Of a stretch of 64,000 bases of DNA, positions 51,311 to 63,700 are shown one piece after another. The position numbers were made by a program, and so were the translations under genes. The stretch spans positions 42,446 through 106,445 of the forward strand of contig NW_026516341.1 in assembly GCF_025602895.1 (NCBI RefSeq), read 5' to 3'. A model generated the notes under the pieces. The model was not told the origin of the DNA. It searched no databases and was given only the letters and a program-made list of their open reading frames with translations. How positions within the stretch are numbered: position 1 is the first letter of the stretch; each line of letters opens with the position of its first letter. The DNA comes from Polychytrium aggregatum. Lineage: Eukaryota > Chytridiomycota > Chytridiomycetes > Polychytriales.

Positions 51311-52080
51311 AGGCCGTGTGGCCGCTGGTCTGAGAAAGCCGCTCATCGACAAAGCTGAACACGACCAAAGACGAATCCGCCTGGCCCTCCTGCTCTCCAC
51401 AACCCGCACCCGACGTCGCTCTGACATGCTTGTAGCCGAATCCACCCACCACGCGGTCTTGCGTCTGCTCTAGAATCTTCTTTGCTACCGGGCACTCTTT
51501 GCTGCACTGTCCGCCTCTCTTGCATACTCGCTGCTCTCTGTCCAAATTCAAAATGACTAGATCTCAGTCACTAGACTCCATCTCCACCACGTGCCACATG
51601 GAAATTGCTCCCTCCATATACTTTCTTTCTACTTTCCTGCCTTTGCCTTTCTCGTTCTCTGCATCGTCGTGCCGATTGAGGAGGATCTCGCTCGCCGGCT
51701 CAGCCATGGGGAAGAAGAGATGCATAGAAACACAGATGCCTGATATTAGACGCCCACCTCATCTCATCGCACCCAATGAATCAGGCACGTCCGCCCCCTC
51801 CCCCCAAAAAAAAACATTACGAAACAGATCCGTTTGGTCCTGGGCTCGCCGACTCGCTGGATCCAGTCCCCGCCACACATGTCCATGGTCCGTGTCAATC
51901 ACGTGGAGCCAGCCGGCCAATCAGCGATCGTGCGGTCCGCCTTTCTGTTTCTGGACTGAGGCCAATCGATCTGTTCAATCCGCTCGATCTGCTCGATCTG
52001 CTCGATCTGCTCGCCCTCCCCCGAACCGACCGCAATCGACAGCGACCCACCGCCTCCTCCGTTTCCTTGCGGCCTTTCAG
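51311..52080. other. Intergenic region upstream of TYW1
   Basis: About 770 bases lie between the MATH-gene stop and the chosen TYW1 start. The TYW1 frame stays open upstream to 51499, but that extension is Ser/Pro/Arg-rich and interrupted by low-complexity sequence, so I treat it as 5' UTR/promoter. A 9-bp repeat (CTCGATCTG, three copies) lies at 51983-52013. Confidence 0.5.
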
Positions 52081-55000
52081 ATGCCTGTCCCAAGCCTGCC
52101 CGTCTCCGGGTCCTCGCAGAGCCAACTCATCAAACTTGCGCTGCTGGTGCCGCTGATTGCGGTACCGCTTGTTCTGCTCTGGCGGTCCAAGCAGACGCCC
52201 GACCCATCCGCTCGGGATCTCAAGGCAGAGCCGTCGCCTCAAGATGGATGCTGTGGAGAGGGCTGCTGTCGTCAGAGTTCCGAGGCCTCGTGTGGAACTC
52301 CTGCCCCCAGACGAGATGGCAAGCGCAAGCCCAAGACCTTCACACAAACCTCGAGCACCAAAGTGAGCGTTTCGGGCCCCAGGGAAGCCGGGCCCCCGAT
52401 CAAGATCATCTACGTGACCGAGAGTGGAACGGCTAGAAACATGGCTCAGAAGCTGTGTGCCCAGCTGGCTGCTGAGTACAGTTCGGCCCAGCTCCTGGAC
52501 ATGGCCCACTTTGATCCCGACACCCTGATGGCCACCAAGCAGCCGGTCACTTTGCTGTTCGTGCTGTCGACTTACACCGAAGGAGCGATCCCATCGCATG
52601 GCAAGTGGTTCTACGGCCTGCTGCGAGAGTGGTTCCACGACCATCGAGTCGAACGCAACGAGTTCGAACACATCAGCTTTGGCGTCTTTGGTCTCGGCGA
52701 CTCTGTCTACGGACAGGAGCACTTTTGTACCTGTGCTAAGGAGGTTGATCTCTGGATGAGCAGCCTCGGTGCAAAGCGGATCGTCGGACTCGCCTGCGGG
52801 GACACGGGCTTGTATCGAGAGACCAAAACCGAGGCTGAGCCGCTCTTTGAGGTCTGGAGTCAGCAGTGCGCTCACTCCCTCAAGACCGGCACTGTTGTCG
52901 CTGCTTCCACCGATGGTCTCGGCCCCTCGCTTGAAGACGAGCTGAGCGACAGCGACACGGCCAGCGACGACTACGACCTTCTCGAGTCCGAAGATGAGAT
53001 GCTTGATGTCGAGGACCTGGGCGCCGTCGCCGCCAGACTGAAGAAGGCCAAAGCCGAGTCACATTCTGATACAGAGCCCAAGGACATGGTGTCCAAAGGT
53101 CTGCGCGAACGCCTCACAAAGGAGAGATACACGATCGTCGGTACCCACTCGGCGGTCAAGCTGTGCCGGTATGTTTAGCGAGGTGATCGAGCAGTGGGGC
53201 AGGAGTACGGTTACTGGTGGATTCCTGGGACTGGTCGAATGCTCTCCGACACTGGACACCTCCTGCGCGACTAATCAGGCTCCCACTGCTCTAATTCTAC
53301 TTGGCAGATGGACCATGTCCATGGTCCGTGGTCGGGGTGGATGCTACAAGCACACGTTTTTCGGAATCGCATCACACCGCTGCATGGAAACCACCCCTTC
53401 GCTGGCGTGCGCCAACAAATGGTATGACCATGAGTGGGTCCATGTTTGCCACGATGAATGCGCACGCTCTATGGTGCTGCGATGCGGCGCACACAAGCGG
53501 CTGCATGTGAAATGGGTACCATGACCCGCAGCTGATCGAATGGCAATCCTCGCGCAGCGTCTTTTGCTGGAGAAAGCAGTCCAACCCCGTTGGCAAAGAG
53601 TGGAAGTGGAAGGTGGATCCGCCCGAGCTGATCTTCAAGGGGGTCCTTGAGGGTCACCGCCAGAAAATCAAGCAGTTGAAGGGCATCGCCGGTGCCATCC
53701 CAGAACGGTTCCAGGAAGCTATGGAGCCTCGCCACTGTGGTGAGTCCGGCAAAAGAATCGAGTCCACATTCCTGTGGATCGGGGGCCATTTGGAATTCCC
53801 AGAGCGGCTCTCTGCATCCCTCTGTTGCATGGACAAAACCACAAACCGATGACCCGGCCACCCCCTGATTGTAACCATTTCTGAATCTAAATCTCGGCAC
53901 CAGCCCTCTCCTTGGTCGGGGAGCCCATCTGGTACGAGCACATCAATGAGCTCCTGGACATGCTCCATCAAAGCCACATCTCCTCGTTTCTTGTAACGAA
54001 CGGTCAATTCCCAGAGGCTATCAAGAAACTCCAGCCTGTGACCCAGTTGTATCTGAGCATCGACGCCAGTACCAAGGAGTCTCTGAAGCGCATTGACCGA
54101 CCGCTCTTTTCGGACTTTTGGGAGCGCTATATGGCATCTATCGACTACCTGCGCGAAAAGAAGCAGAGAACCGTATTCCGCCTGACCCTTGTTAAGGTAT
54201 GGTTCTGGTTGCTGGCAGTCTACTGGTCGAGCCTCTGCAGAGCTGTTTGCTCGGCCAATCGCTGAAGCGACGACAAGGGCAGCTACTTGCTGGCAACCGC
54301 TGCACGAGGATCATTTGTCGGTGAAGCGACCCACAAGAGCCCCGAGCCAAAGGCTTATTGTCTGCTAACTACTGGCATCTGCCAACACATTTTCCGCTTG
54401 GCAATCATCCAGGACATGAACACCAATGACATCAACCAGTACTCCCAGCTTGTTAAACGCGGCATGCCAGAGTTCATTGAGATCAAGGGCGTGACGTATT
54501 GCGGCGACAAGAATCCCAACTCTACTAGCAAGGATAAAATCACGATGAAAAAGGTGCCCTACTATGTCGAGGTTCTCAAGTTTGCCGAGGACCTGGTCAA
54601 GACCCTTCCCGAGGGCCAGTACGCACTGGCATGCGAGCACGAGCACTCCATCTCGGTGCTCATCGCCCACACCAAGTTCCTGATCAACAACGAGTGGCAT
54701 ACCTGGATTGACTATGACCGATTCTTTGATCTGGTGCAATCGGGGCACGAGTTCACGAGTCTGGACTATGCGGCCAAGACGCCGGAGTGGGTAAGTCGCG
54801 GGGTTGGTGACTGTAGGACTTGGTCCGAAATCGATGACCAGCGAACAATCAGCATGGCTTTGCTCATCAACGTTGGCTGCCCCTCGTAGTCTGTATGCCA
54901 CCAGCGAGCTCCATCCACCTGGCTCGGCTACCACGGAACCCACCTCCATGGCACTAACACCCCTGTCTGCACAGGCTGTCTACGGCAATGAGCGCAGAGG

Positions 55001-55115
55001 GTTTGATCCGCTTGAGGAGCGCACTCAAGGAAAGGGCGGCAAGAAAAACAAAGGCAGTGCTGCCATCTACAAGGAAAGTCTCGAAAAGGAGTCGGCCTCT
55101 ATCGAGGCCGACTGA
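52081..55115 (+). CDS. TYW1: tRNA wybutosine synthase TYW1 (flavodoxin + radical SAM)
   Basis: Forms the tricyclic 4-demethylwyosine base at position 37 of tRNA-Phe from m1G and pyruvate. Six exons fit in phase: 52081-53168, 53308-53421, 53558-53739, 53904-54196, 54413-54790 and 54975-55115, giving 731 residues, almost the human length. The N-terminus has a hydrophobic anchor (KLALLVPLIAVPLVLLW), as in human TYW1, then a Cys-rich linker (CCGEGCC). The flavodoxin domain has VTESGTARNMAQKL, LSTYTEGAIPSHGKWFYGLL and FGVFGLGDSVYG. An acidic linker follows. The radical SAM domain has RGRGGCYKHTFFGIASHRCM and the CxxxCxxC cluster formed across the 53421/53558 splice (CANKCVFCW), then HCALSLVGEPI, QLYLSIDASTKESLKRIDRP, FIEIKGVTYCG, ACEHEHS and WTWIDYDRFFDL. 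Start chosen at MPVPSLPVSG because upstream sequence is not protein-like. Confidence 0.96.
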
Positions 55116-55481
55116 ATAGCAGAGGCACAGCAAGGATCCAGGAGTGGTAAATGCCAGCTGACTGAGTGTTGCAGCGAGACAAGACCAAAACCACTCCCAG
55201 CTAGAACATAATACGAAACGAGTGCATACAACGACTGATCGCCACCCAACAAGCCGAGACCACGCGGCCTACGGTGCGATTGGGGCTGCGGGCCTGACTG
55301 TATATTATTACAGGGAATGGCGGCGCAATGCAATGACCCAGGCGAGCCTGTCCCAATACACACTCGGGATGCAAACGAACATAACGACGGTGCATCATCT
55401 GCCGTGGACGTCACGACCACAAGCGATGACTATGGCTTCGGGAACAGCATGTCTACCGCTCTGGATAGGGGGCCAAGATCA
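55116..55481. other. Convergent intergenic spacer
   Basis: Spacer between the TYW1 stop (+) and the phosphatase inhibitor 2 stop (-). It presumably holds 3' UTRs; no other feature was seen. Confidence 0.5.
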
Positions 55482-57020
55482 TCACGAGAGATCCATCTTG
55501 TCGTCGCCAAGCGACCCTGTTGACATTCGGATCTCGGCGTGCTTCGTCTCGGAATGCAGACTGTGGCTACTGGACTTGAGCGCCGACTTCAAGGGGAATT
55601 TAACTGCGTTGGGCTGATGCAGTTGGATCGGCGGATTCTGACGAACGATGCCCTTGCCAGCTGGCCCTGATCTGGAAGGATTGGTCTCGCCTGCGTCTTC
55701 GTTACCGTCATCGGCCTCGTCAGCGTCGTCTTCATCACTGTCGTCCTCCTGGGCATCCTTGCCGTCGTTGTATTTTTCGCTTTTCTGGCTGTCGGAGCGG
55801 GCACCTTGGTTGCCATCGTCTTCCTCATCATCCTCGTCTTGATGATGGGTGAGTGCAGCCTTCATGTTGTAGTGCTGGGCTCTCAGTCGGACGAACCGTT
55901 GGTGTCGCTCTCGCTCTGCTCAAGGCAAAGCAGGGTACAGGAATAATTAAGCATAATGACTGGGGCTGTGCAGGTCCGGACGAAGGCTCATGCCCCATTC
56001 TTGTTCGGACGAGACAAGAAGGATGCGCCGGCTATGTTTCAGTCGGCAGGCACAGCGGCGGCGCTATCGACTTGGTTCAGGTTGGCAGCGGCGATTTGAG
56101 CAGCAGCAAAGGCGCCCGATATCGAGAGACACAGGGGTTGCCTCGAAGCGAGCACAGCGCACACATACCTTCAGCAGTCATATGCAGATGCTCTTCGTCT
56201 TCAGAAGACGAGTCCCACTCGCCCCTTGACATTCGTCTCTCGGACGACGACGACGACGACGATGTGATCGAGGATCTCGAGCTGTATCCGCCTGACTCCT
56301 TTGCCATCTGAATCGCGTTTGTCAGTTCAATCGGAGGAATGTCACCTAGGATGGCAGCGACTCTCTTAGCACAACGAAGCAAAAGCACTGGTGGCTGGCG
56401 AAACCGAAAGCATGGCGGGGGGGGGAGTAGAAGCCAACCATGAATGGAACAGACGCTGCGCGGGATCAAGGCAGCCGTGGGATTCCCAGTCGCCACATCG
56501 ATGCACGCTCGGAGAAGCTGACTCGGAGCCCTACCAGTGTTGCCCAGGATGAGATCCCGCTCGTGGTCGTAGTGAATGAATGGGGTCTTGGGCTCGGTGA
56601 TCTTCATTGTGTTTCCGCGTTGCGCCTCGGTCAGCATGATGTTGTCTTCGTCCCATGTCAGCCTGTCGATGGCCAGGAGGACATTGACCAGATACGGCAT
56701 CGTGCAGGGGAAGTTTCAGCAGTGCGTTAGTGCACATACGGCAGAAGGCGATCCGAGAACAACCTGCCGAATAGAACGTCCGGCGGAGCGGCAGAGTCCA
56801 CAACGGGATGGATGTGGGAGGGCCCGAGCAGGCTCAAGCAGTGTCGGTTCGGCCAAAGCCCAAGTCCCGAATACAAGAGTCACATCTCTCAAGGTCACTA
56901 CGGTGTCCATCGGGCCCGTCAGACCCATCAGACTCGTCGAGCGGATCGAGCCTACTTTGAGTGCGATGTAGTCGGGCGCGAGGAAGCATTGCGCTTCAAG
57001 ATGCCTTTGGGATGATCCAT
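55482..57020 (-). CDS. GLC8: Protein phosphatase 1 inhibitor 2 (Glc8/IPP-2)
   Basis: Regulatory subunit of protein phosphatase 1. Four exons fit in phase: 57020-56956, 56662-56535, 56345-56169 and 55915-55482, giving 267 residues. All family signatures are present: KGILKRN (PP1-binding, residues 5-11), KLTWDEDNIMLTEAQRG and MKITEPKTPFIHYD (the conserved K-x-PxTP region; the Thr of EPKTP matches the GSK-3 site PSTPY in animals), and RFVRLRAQHYNMKAA (the HYN motif that docks at the PP1 active site). The middle contains a Ser-rich/acidic patch (SSSEDEEH). The C-terminus has a long Asp/Glu tract (55860-55690) and a short basic end. It is longer than the human protein (about 205 aa), mainly in that acidic tail. 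Confidence 0.94.
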
Positions 57021-57794
57021 GCCGGGCGGATGCGCTGGGAAGACTCGGGCGGAGGCTGGGAAGCCGCTGGGAACAAGAAGGTGGCTCTGGAGCTCGGGTT
57101 ACTGGTCCGGGGTGGTGGTGGTGGCTCTGTGCACCCTCGCTGATGGATATGGCGGTCGGCTCGCACGTCGTTGATGCTCTGTCGATGGGCTGTCGATGGG
57201 GATTTGGCAAGAGAAGACCAAGGCCCAGCAGCCTTCTTTGGCTGGCGCGAATGCGGTTCGAGCCTGGATCGGCGGCAGACACGTGATGCGGCGTGGGAAC
57301 TCGGGCAGTGGCAGTGCCGGCGCAGGCACAGACACCCGCCCCTGAGTGTCCATGTTCCGAATCAAGCCGCACGGCGCCTTTGTCCTCCTGGGGACACGGG
57401 CGGCTGGTGGCCCAGCAGGGGGATTGCCGGGCCGATGAGGTCATGCTGCCAATCAGGCTGCCCGTTCGCCCAGGCATTCACTCGCCCTCGCCCTCGCCCT
57501 CGCCCTCGCCCTCAAATCTCTCCGGCTGCGTCGGCGAGCCCATCGCCCTCCTCTCCCCTATCGTGCAATCCCAAGGGCCCTCCATTCACTGCAGAATCAC
57601 ACTAACCCTCCCCCCGCGCGATACTGCCACGGCTTGACCCTGCTCTTCCTGTCTCGCGCATCATCGATCCAGAGCTCGGCCATCGCACACGCTGTTCGAG
57701 CAGGCCCTTACACACTTCCCGTCTCATTGCGCCATTGCTGCTTGACACACGACTCTGGCTCCCGAAGCCGTAGTCCTTGCGTGTTCCCGTCTCC
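57021..57794. promoter_or_regulatory. Divergent promoter region (phosphatase inhibitor 2 / dynein heavy chain), inferred
   Basis: About 775 bases lie between two divergent start codons, so both promoters must lie here. A (CTCGCC)n microsatellite of about five copies sits at 57481-57513. No recognisable gene was seen; the open frames are Arg/Pro/Ser-rich. Confidence 0.45.
57481..57513. repeat. Hexanucleotide microsatellite (CTCGCC)n
   Basis: Five head-to-tail copies of CTCGCC plus a partial copy, in the divergent promoter region upstream of the dynein gene. Confidence 0.9.
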
Positions 57795-60700
57795 ATGTCT
57801 GACAAGAAAGACGAGTCCGCCGAGAAGGCAACCACCCCCAAGGGAAAGAAAGATAAAGACGGAGAGGATGATGCAGGAGTCGTCGTCGTCGACCCTCGGC
57901 TGGCCTTCTTTGAAGAGAAGGTATGCAATGCCCTGAAAATCAAGAACGACAAGTGGAAGAAAATGATCTCGGTCCAAGAAAACATGTAAGTCGAGCGCGT
58001 GCTTCACCTTGCCATCACCCTCATCGCCGTCTCTGCTTGTGTGTCGCATTTTCGCGCATGGCCAGCAGCGACCCATACCCCGTGGCAGCGACGTGGCTCG
58101 CCACAAGCCAGCTCTCTTTCTTTCGTTGAGCCATGGAGCCGCTCTGATGGCCCACGCTGAGACCCACTTTGACGCGGCCACGCGCCGGCTGACATTGACG
58201 TACCCATCAGTACAACTGTGGTTCAGTTTCTGGATCAAGAGCACAACACTCTGCTCTTCTATATCACCCAGCGCGAGGACTTGCTGCCTGCAATTGTATT
58301 CCCGCCCATGCTCAAGAAAAAGTCCATCTACTTCCTCAAGAAGAGCCTCAATGTCCCTGTCACCGAAAAACTCGACACAGAGCTCGTCATGGGCGACATT
58401 CCCGCAAACCCCCTCGACTTTCTGAGCACCATCCTCGAGGAAGTGTATCTCCCGCTGCTGACAAACCCAAAGAATCTCGAGAGCTGGCCAGAAGTCGTCG
58501 CCAGCGATGTGCTCCGCCATTTTCATGCCCTCAACGGTGCCGTGTGTGTCATATCAGGCAAAACTAAGGTAGGTGCAGCAGCACCTGTGAGAGGCGATGA
58601 AGCGGCATGTCGATAAACAACGAGAATGGTGATATCGTCTGTCGCATCTGGTGATGTGGTTGCCATCACCGACCGAGGCGGTATCAGCCACTGGCCAGGC
58701 TAATAATCATGACTGGATGCAACTCACAAATTATCAGGGGAAAACCATGCTGCATCTCCCTCACGGCGCCAAACAAGGGGCCGAAGTCGATAAATCGATA
58801 CTGCACACTCTTGAGAGCGCCGTCATTGACTGGACGCACCAAATCAAGGAGGTTATCAAGTCGTCTTCGGCTGCCCCACTCGACGAGGGACTCAACCCGG
58901 GTCCGATGGTCGAAATCGACTTTTGGGCCGCCAAGGCTGCTAATCTCAAGTCGATCCACCAGCAACTGACTGACGAGAAGATTCAAAAAATTGGAAGGAC
59001 CCTGGAGAGCAACAAGAGCACGTACTACCCTGCATTCAAGGCCATCATGGAGGAAGTTGTCTTTGGTAAGCCGGCGCGCCTGGTTGCGGGTGTTTGATTG
59101 AATGGAAACTCGGAATCCGCCACAGACACTCAGCCGAAATAACACATGGCTATGCATTCCACATCCACGTCCGCACCTCCGTCCAGCCCTGGACGAGGCG
59201 AGCGATATTACAATGTACCTCAAAACCCTGCAGCCGAGCGTCGAGCGCCTCACTTCCACGGGAGACTTTGCCGAGCTGGCGCAGGTCTTCCCCGGGATGA
59301 TGAAGCTTCTCTCTCTGATCTGGACATTCTCCAAGTACTACAACACGCCAAATCGAATCACCGTCGTCCTGCGAGAGATCTGCAACGACATTATTGAGCA
59401 GGCGCGAAGCTTTATCCAGCCCACGGAACTCTTCACGGGTGAGTCCGAAGAGGCTGCCGAACGGCTCAAGCTTGTGCTGAGAATATGCGATGCCTTCAAG
59501 GCCAGCTACTACGAAACCAAGGCAGAGACCGAAGAGACCGACAACCCGTGGGGCTTTGATTCGAAGCACATTTTTGATCGGCTCGATGCCTTCCTGACTC
59601 GCGTGCGGCAACTCCGAGATTTATTTGACATCATCATCGAGTTCAATCGCCTCGAGAAGATTGAGATCGGAGGCACCAAGGTAGAGAGAAGATCGCAGAT
59701 ACAGCTGTGCTTGTGTCTGTGGCTGAGCCGGTGGTCGAGCCGGTGGTCGAGCCCATTGTTGATCCAGTGGTTGAGTCGGTGGTCGAGCCCATGGTTGAGT
59801 CGGTGGCTGAGCCTTGCCGCCCCTGACACACTGCGCTTACCCTCTGGATCGTTATCCCGCACAGGGCAAGATTCTCAGCTCACAGGTGATCGAGATATTC
59901 AACGAATTCACCGTCGCACTCAGTGCCTTTGCCCGAATCAAGTACGATGTGCTGGACCTCAGCATCAAGCAATTCGACACTGACCTCGGAATCTTCCACA
60001 CCAAAATTACTGACCTTGACAGGCGCATCGGGTGTGTAGCTTAGTCTGCTATTCTGTTGGACATCGCATCCGTCACTTGCCACAGCACAGTCCGGATTGT
60101 TGGTCAGAGAGTATGATCATTGACATTGACATGGCTCACGGCTGTGGCTACTCCCCGCTCGAATCCTTCGAAATCACTCAATCGGCCAACAGAACCATTT
60201 TGTGCCAGGGTTTCGATGATTGCGCCGGACTCTATTCGTGCTTCCGGCTTCTAGAGTCTTTCTCTGGTCTCTTGTCTCGGCCCAATATCCAGCGCGACTT
60301 TGAGGGGAAATACTTTCTTCTTCTGCAGATGTACTCGCAGGACCTCGACGATGTCAGCGTTATCCTCCAGACCTTCAAGGATTGCCCGCCAATTCATTAC
60401 AACATGGCACCTATCACCGGCGGCGTGGCGTGGGCGCATGAACTCAAAGATCGCATTTCCAAGGCTATGGATAAGCTCAAGAGCGTAAGTGCTGCTCATG
60501 TGTGTCTAAGTCCCCGAGAATATCGGTCCCAGTGCTTTGGATGTCAAGGATCTGCATAGACTGAGCCAACCCCACCGTCATCAGCTCAACCACAGCATCA
60601 TGAACACCGAGGAGGCCAACATCCTCAAGGCCAAATACACTGAGCTCTACGAGGCGCTCGACAGCTTCGAAAGCAATCTCTTCAATCAATGGGCCGGCCA

Positions 60701-63700
60701 GATTGTGGATGAAAGCGAGCAGAACCTCAATAATCCTCTTCTCATTCGCAACGAGGACAGGCTGCTCCAAGTCAACTTTGACCCCAAGGTCGTTGCCCTG
60801 TTGCGCGAAGTGAGATACTTTGAGGCCTTGGCAGTGAAGGCCCCGCAGACGGCTGCTAGAGTCTACTCCAAAGCAGAAGTCTTCCGAAAGTACATTTTTG
60901 CGCTCGACCATGTATCCAGCATGTACAATGGAATCCGCACTGGTGTCCTTGGCGTCGAGAAGCCTCTGATTCAAAATAAGATCGATGAGATTGATTTGCA
61001 AATCGAGCGCGCGCTCACGACCTTGAACTGGAACTCGGATGGCATCGATGAGTACATCAATCAGATCACCGAAACCGTCGGTAGCCTCAACAGCATCCTG
61101 CAAGTCACCAAGAACAATGTCAATCAGATCCAGAAGATCATGAAGGCGTGGTATGCGAACCCGATTATCGAGCGCAAAGACGGCAAGAAGCTGCTCAATC
61201 TCGAGGAACGTGATACCAAGGTCACCACGTTTTACGAAAGCGTGCGCAAGGACGGCCAGACCATCCACGACCTGGTCTTGCAAACAAGGACGCTTCTCGA
61301 GGTGGACGAAACAACCGACATGTGGCGTGACTATTTGGAGTACATTGACGATTTGGTGCGCGAGGGCTTCTGGATCAGCATCAAGAACAATCTCGAGTAT
61401 CTCACAAGCAACATGGATGCTGAGAAGCTCAAAGTAGCCGAACTCGGACCGCTGCTCGAGTCGAAGCTGGAGCTCGACAACGAGATGCTGGTCTTTACGC
61501 CGGGCATGGAAGAGGGTACGTTCTTGCATGTCGCACGCACTCATACAGCCTTCCCCCACGCCGCTCCTTGCTGCGATGACTTTGTTTGCTTTGCCATCCT
61601 GATTTATCGCCCTGTTTTGCCATCCTGATCCATCGCTTCGCTTCATCGTTTTGTTGCGTCGGCTCATCCTCTGTGGCCACGCACACCGGATGTGGTGGTC
61701 GTGCCTCTCCTTTCAGGATCGGAGCAATCACTGATGTGGATCATCGAAGATCTTCTGGAAGATATCTACAGCGTTGCATCGCTGATGCCACGCGTCGCTC
61801 CGCCGTCAGAGGAAGATATTGAAGCAGTGATGCCGCAGCGGTCGTCCGTCGCAACCGCGCGTGCTGATGGAGAGCAAAGCGTCGCTGGTGGAGCTGCATC
61901 GGGCGATGAGCCTCCGCACACCCCAGGTGGAGACGACGGCGACGATGGTTATGACGAAGCCGCTCACCTCGGCCGCATGGAGCAAATCCGTGTCGAAAAC
62001 CGAACTTACCTTGGCGAAATGAGGCGCGATGATGATCTTCTGACCCTACGGGAGGATATTATCAACCGTGTCCAAGTCATCACCGAAGACTGCCAGAACT
62101 ATCGCGACAGCTACGAGCAGTTCTCGTACCTATGGACGGTAGGCACTATCCGCAGTGAATGTGATCGAGCATTGGTCACTTGATGGGTGGGGAGCAGTTC
62201 GTACCGGATGGATACAGCTGCTCCGCAGCCAGGAACCAGTCCAGAGCCAGCGAGCAGCAGCGATGCGAGCTCATGCTGTGCGAACACTCGCTATTTCTGT
62301 CCACAGGAAAACCGTCAAGAGTACATGAAGAACTTCCTGGCTGCAGGGGCCGAAAAGGACGAAGAAGGCAACACCATCCAGCAGTCTGCCGAGGATGCCC
62401 AGTATCAGCCCATCCAGCTCGAGCGATTCGAAGCTGAGATCCGCAAGTTCGAAGGCATCCACAAGACCATCATGGCCATCGACCCCGAGATCATATTCCA
62501 GTCTTGGTTCAAGGTCGATGCCCGCCCGATGAAGCAGTCCCTGAACGTGGTTGTCAAAAAATGGAGCTACACGCTGACCAAGCATCTGTCTGACGACTGC
62601 GTCTCGACCCTCAACGAGCTCAACAAGTTCATCAAGTTCAACAAAAAGGGTCTTCAGGGCAAGATTGAGGAGGGCGACTATGACGCACTGGTCAATGCCA
62701 TGGGACTGCTGCATGCGGTCAAACACCGCACAAATAACATCGACAAAGTGTTTGAGCCTCTCCGGAAAACCATCAACCTGCTGCGCCAGTTCGGGGTCGA
62801 GATGCCGGACGAGATTCACAAGCTGCTGAACGATCTCCCGGAAGAGTGGGCCGAGGTCAAGAAATTGTCGGTGTCGATCAAGGACCAGGTGGCTCCTCTC
62901 CAGGCCAAGGAAGTTGATGTGCTGCAACAAAAGTGCAACCGATTCGAGGCCCGCAACCATGAGTTCCGAGAAGAGTTCCGAGCCAAGGCACCCTTCAAGT
63001 TCTCGATTGGACCAGACACGGCCTATGAAATGATCGATCTCAACCACATTGAGGTGGCTGCGATGGAGAGCGACGCAGCGGCCATCAAGACATCGTGCGA
63101 GCTCTTTGAGCTCAATCTGCCCAACTATCGACAGCTGACCGACTGTCGGCGCGACATTGGGATGCTCAAGAGCGTCTGGGACGTCGTGGCTCTGGTCACG
63201 TACATGTTCTCCGAGTGGCGCACGACACTGTGGACAGAGATCGACACCGACTCCATGGAAAACCACTGTCGCGATCTCGCCAAGGAGCTGCGCCGCATGG
63301 ATAAGGAAATCAAGGGCTGGGATGTGTACTCGGGGCTAGATCAGATGGTCAAGGATATGATCACGTCCCTGCGAGCAGTGGGCGAGCTTCGCAGCAGCGC
63401 TATCCGCGACCGCCACTGGAAGCAGCTCATGAAGACCACAGGAGTCACCTTCGTGCTGACAAAGGACATGAAGTTCCAGGACTTGCTGAGCTTACAGCTC
63501 CACAAGTATGAAGACGACGTCAAGGTGATCGTTGATCGCGCTACAAAGGAGCTGGCGATGGAGAAGGTCCTCAACGACCTCACAAAAACCTGGAGCGTTC
63601 TCGAGTTCACATACGAAATCCACGAGTCCACCAAGACCCCGCTGCTCAAGAGTTCGGGAGGAGCTGATCGAGACTCTCGAAGACAATCAAGTTATGCTGC

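Noticed and set aside
51499-52080. Upstream extension of the TYW1 frame by 194 codons
   Set aside because: Low-complexity, includes a 9-bp repeat and a long Ser/Pro/Arg stretch; the ATG at 52081 gives the N-terminal anchor and length typical of TYW1.
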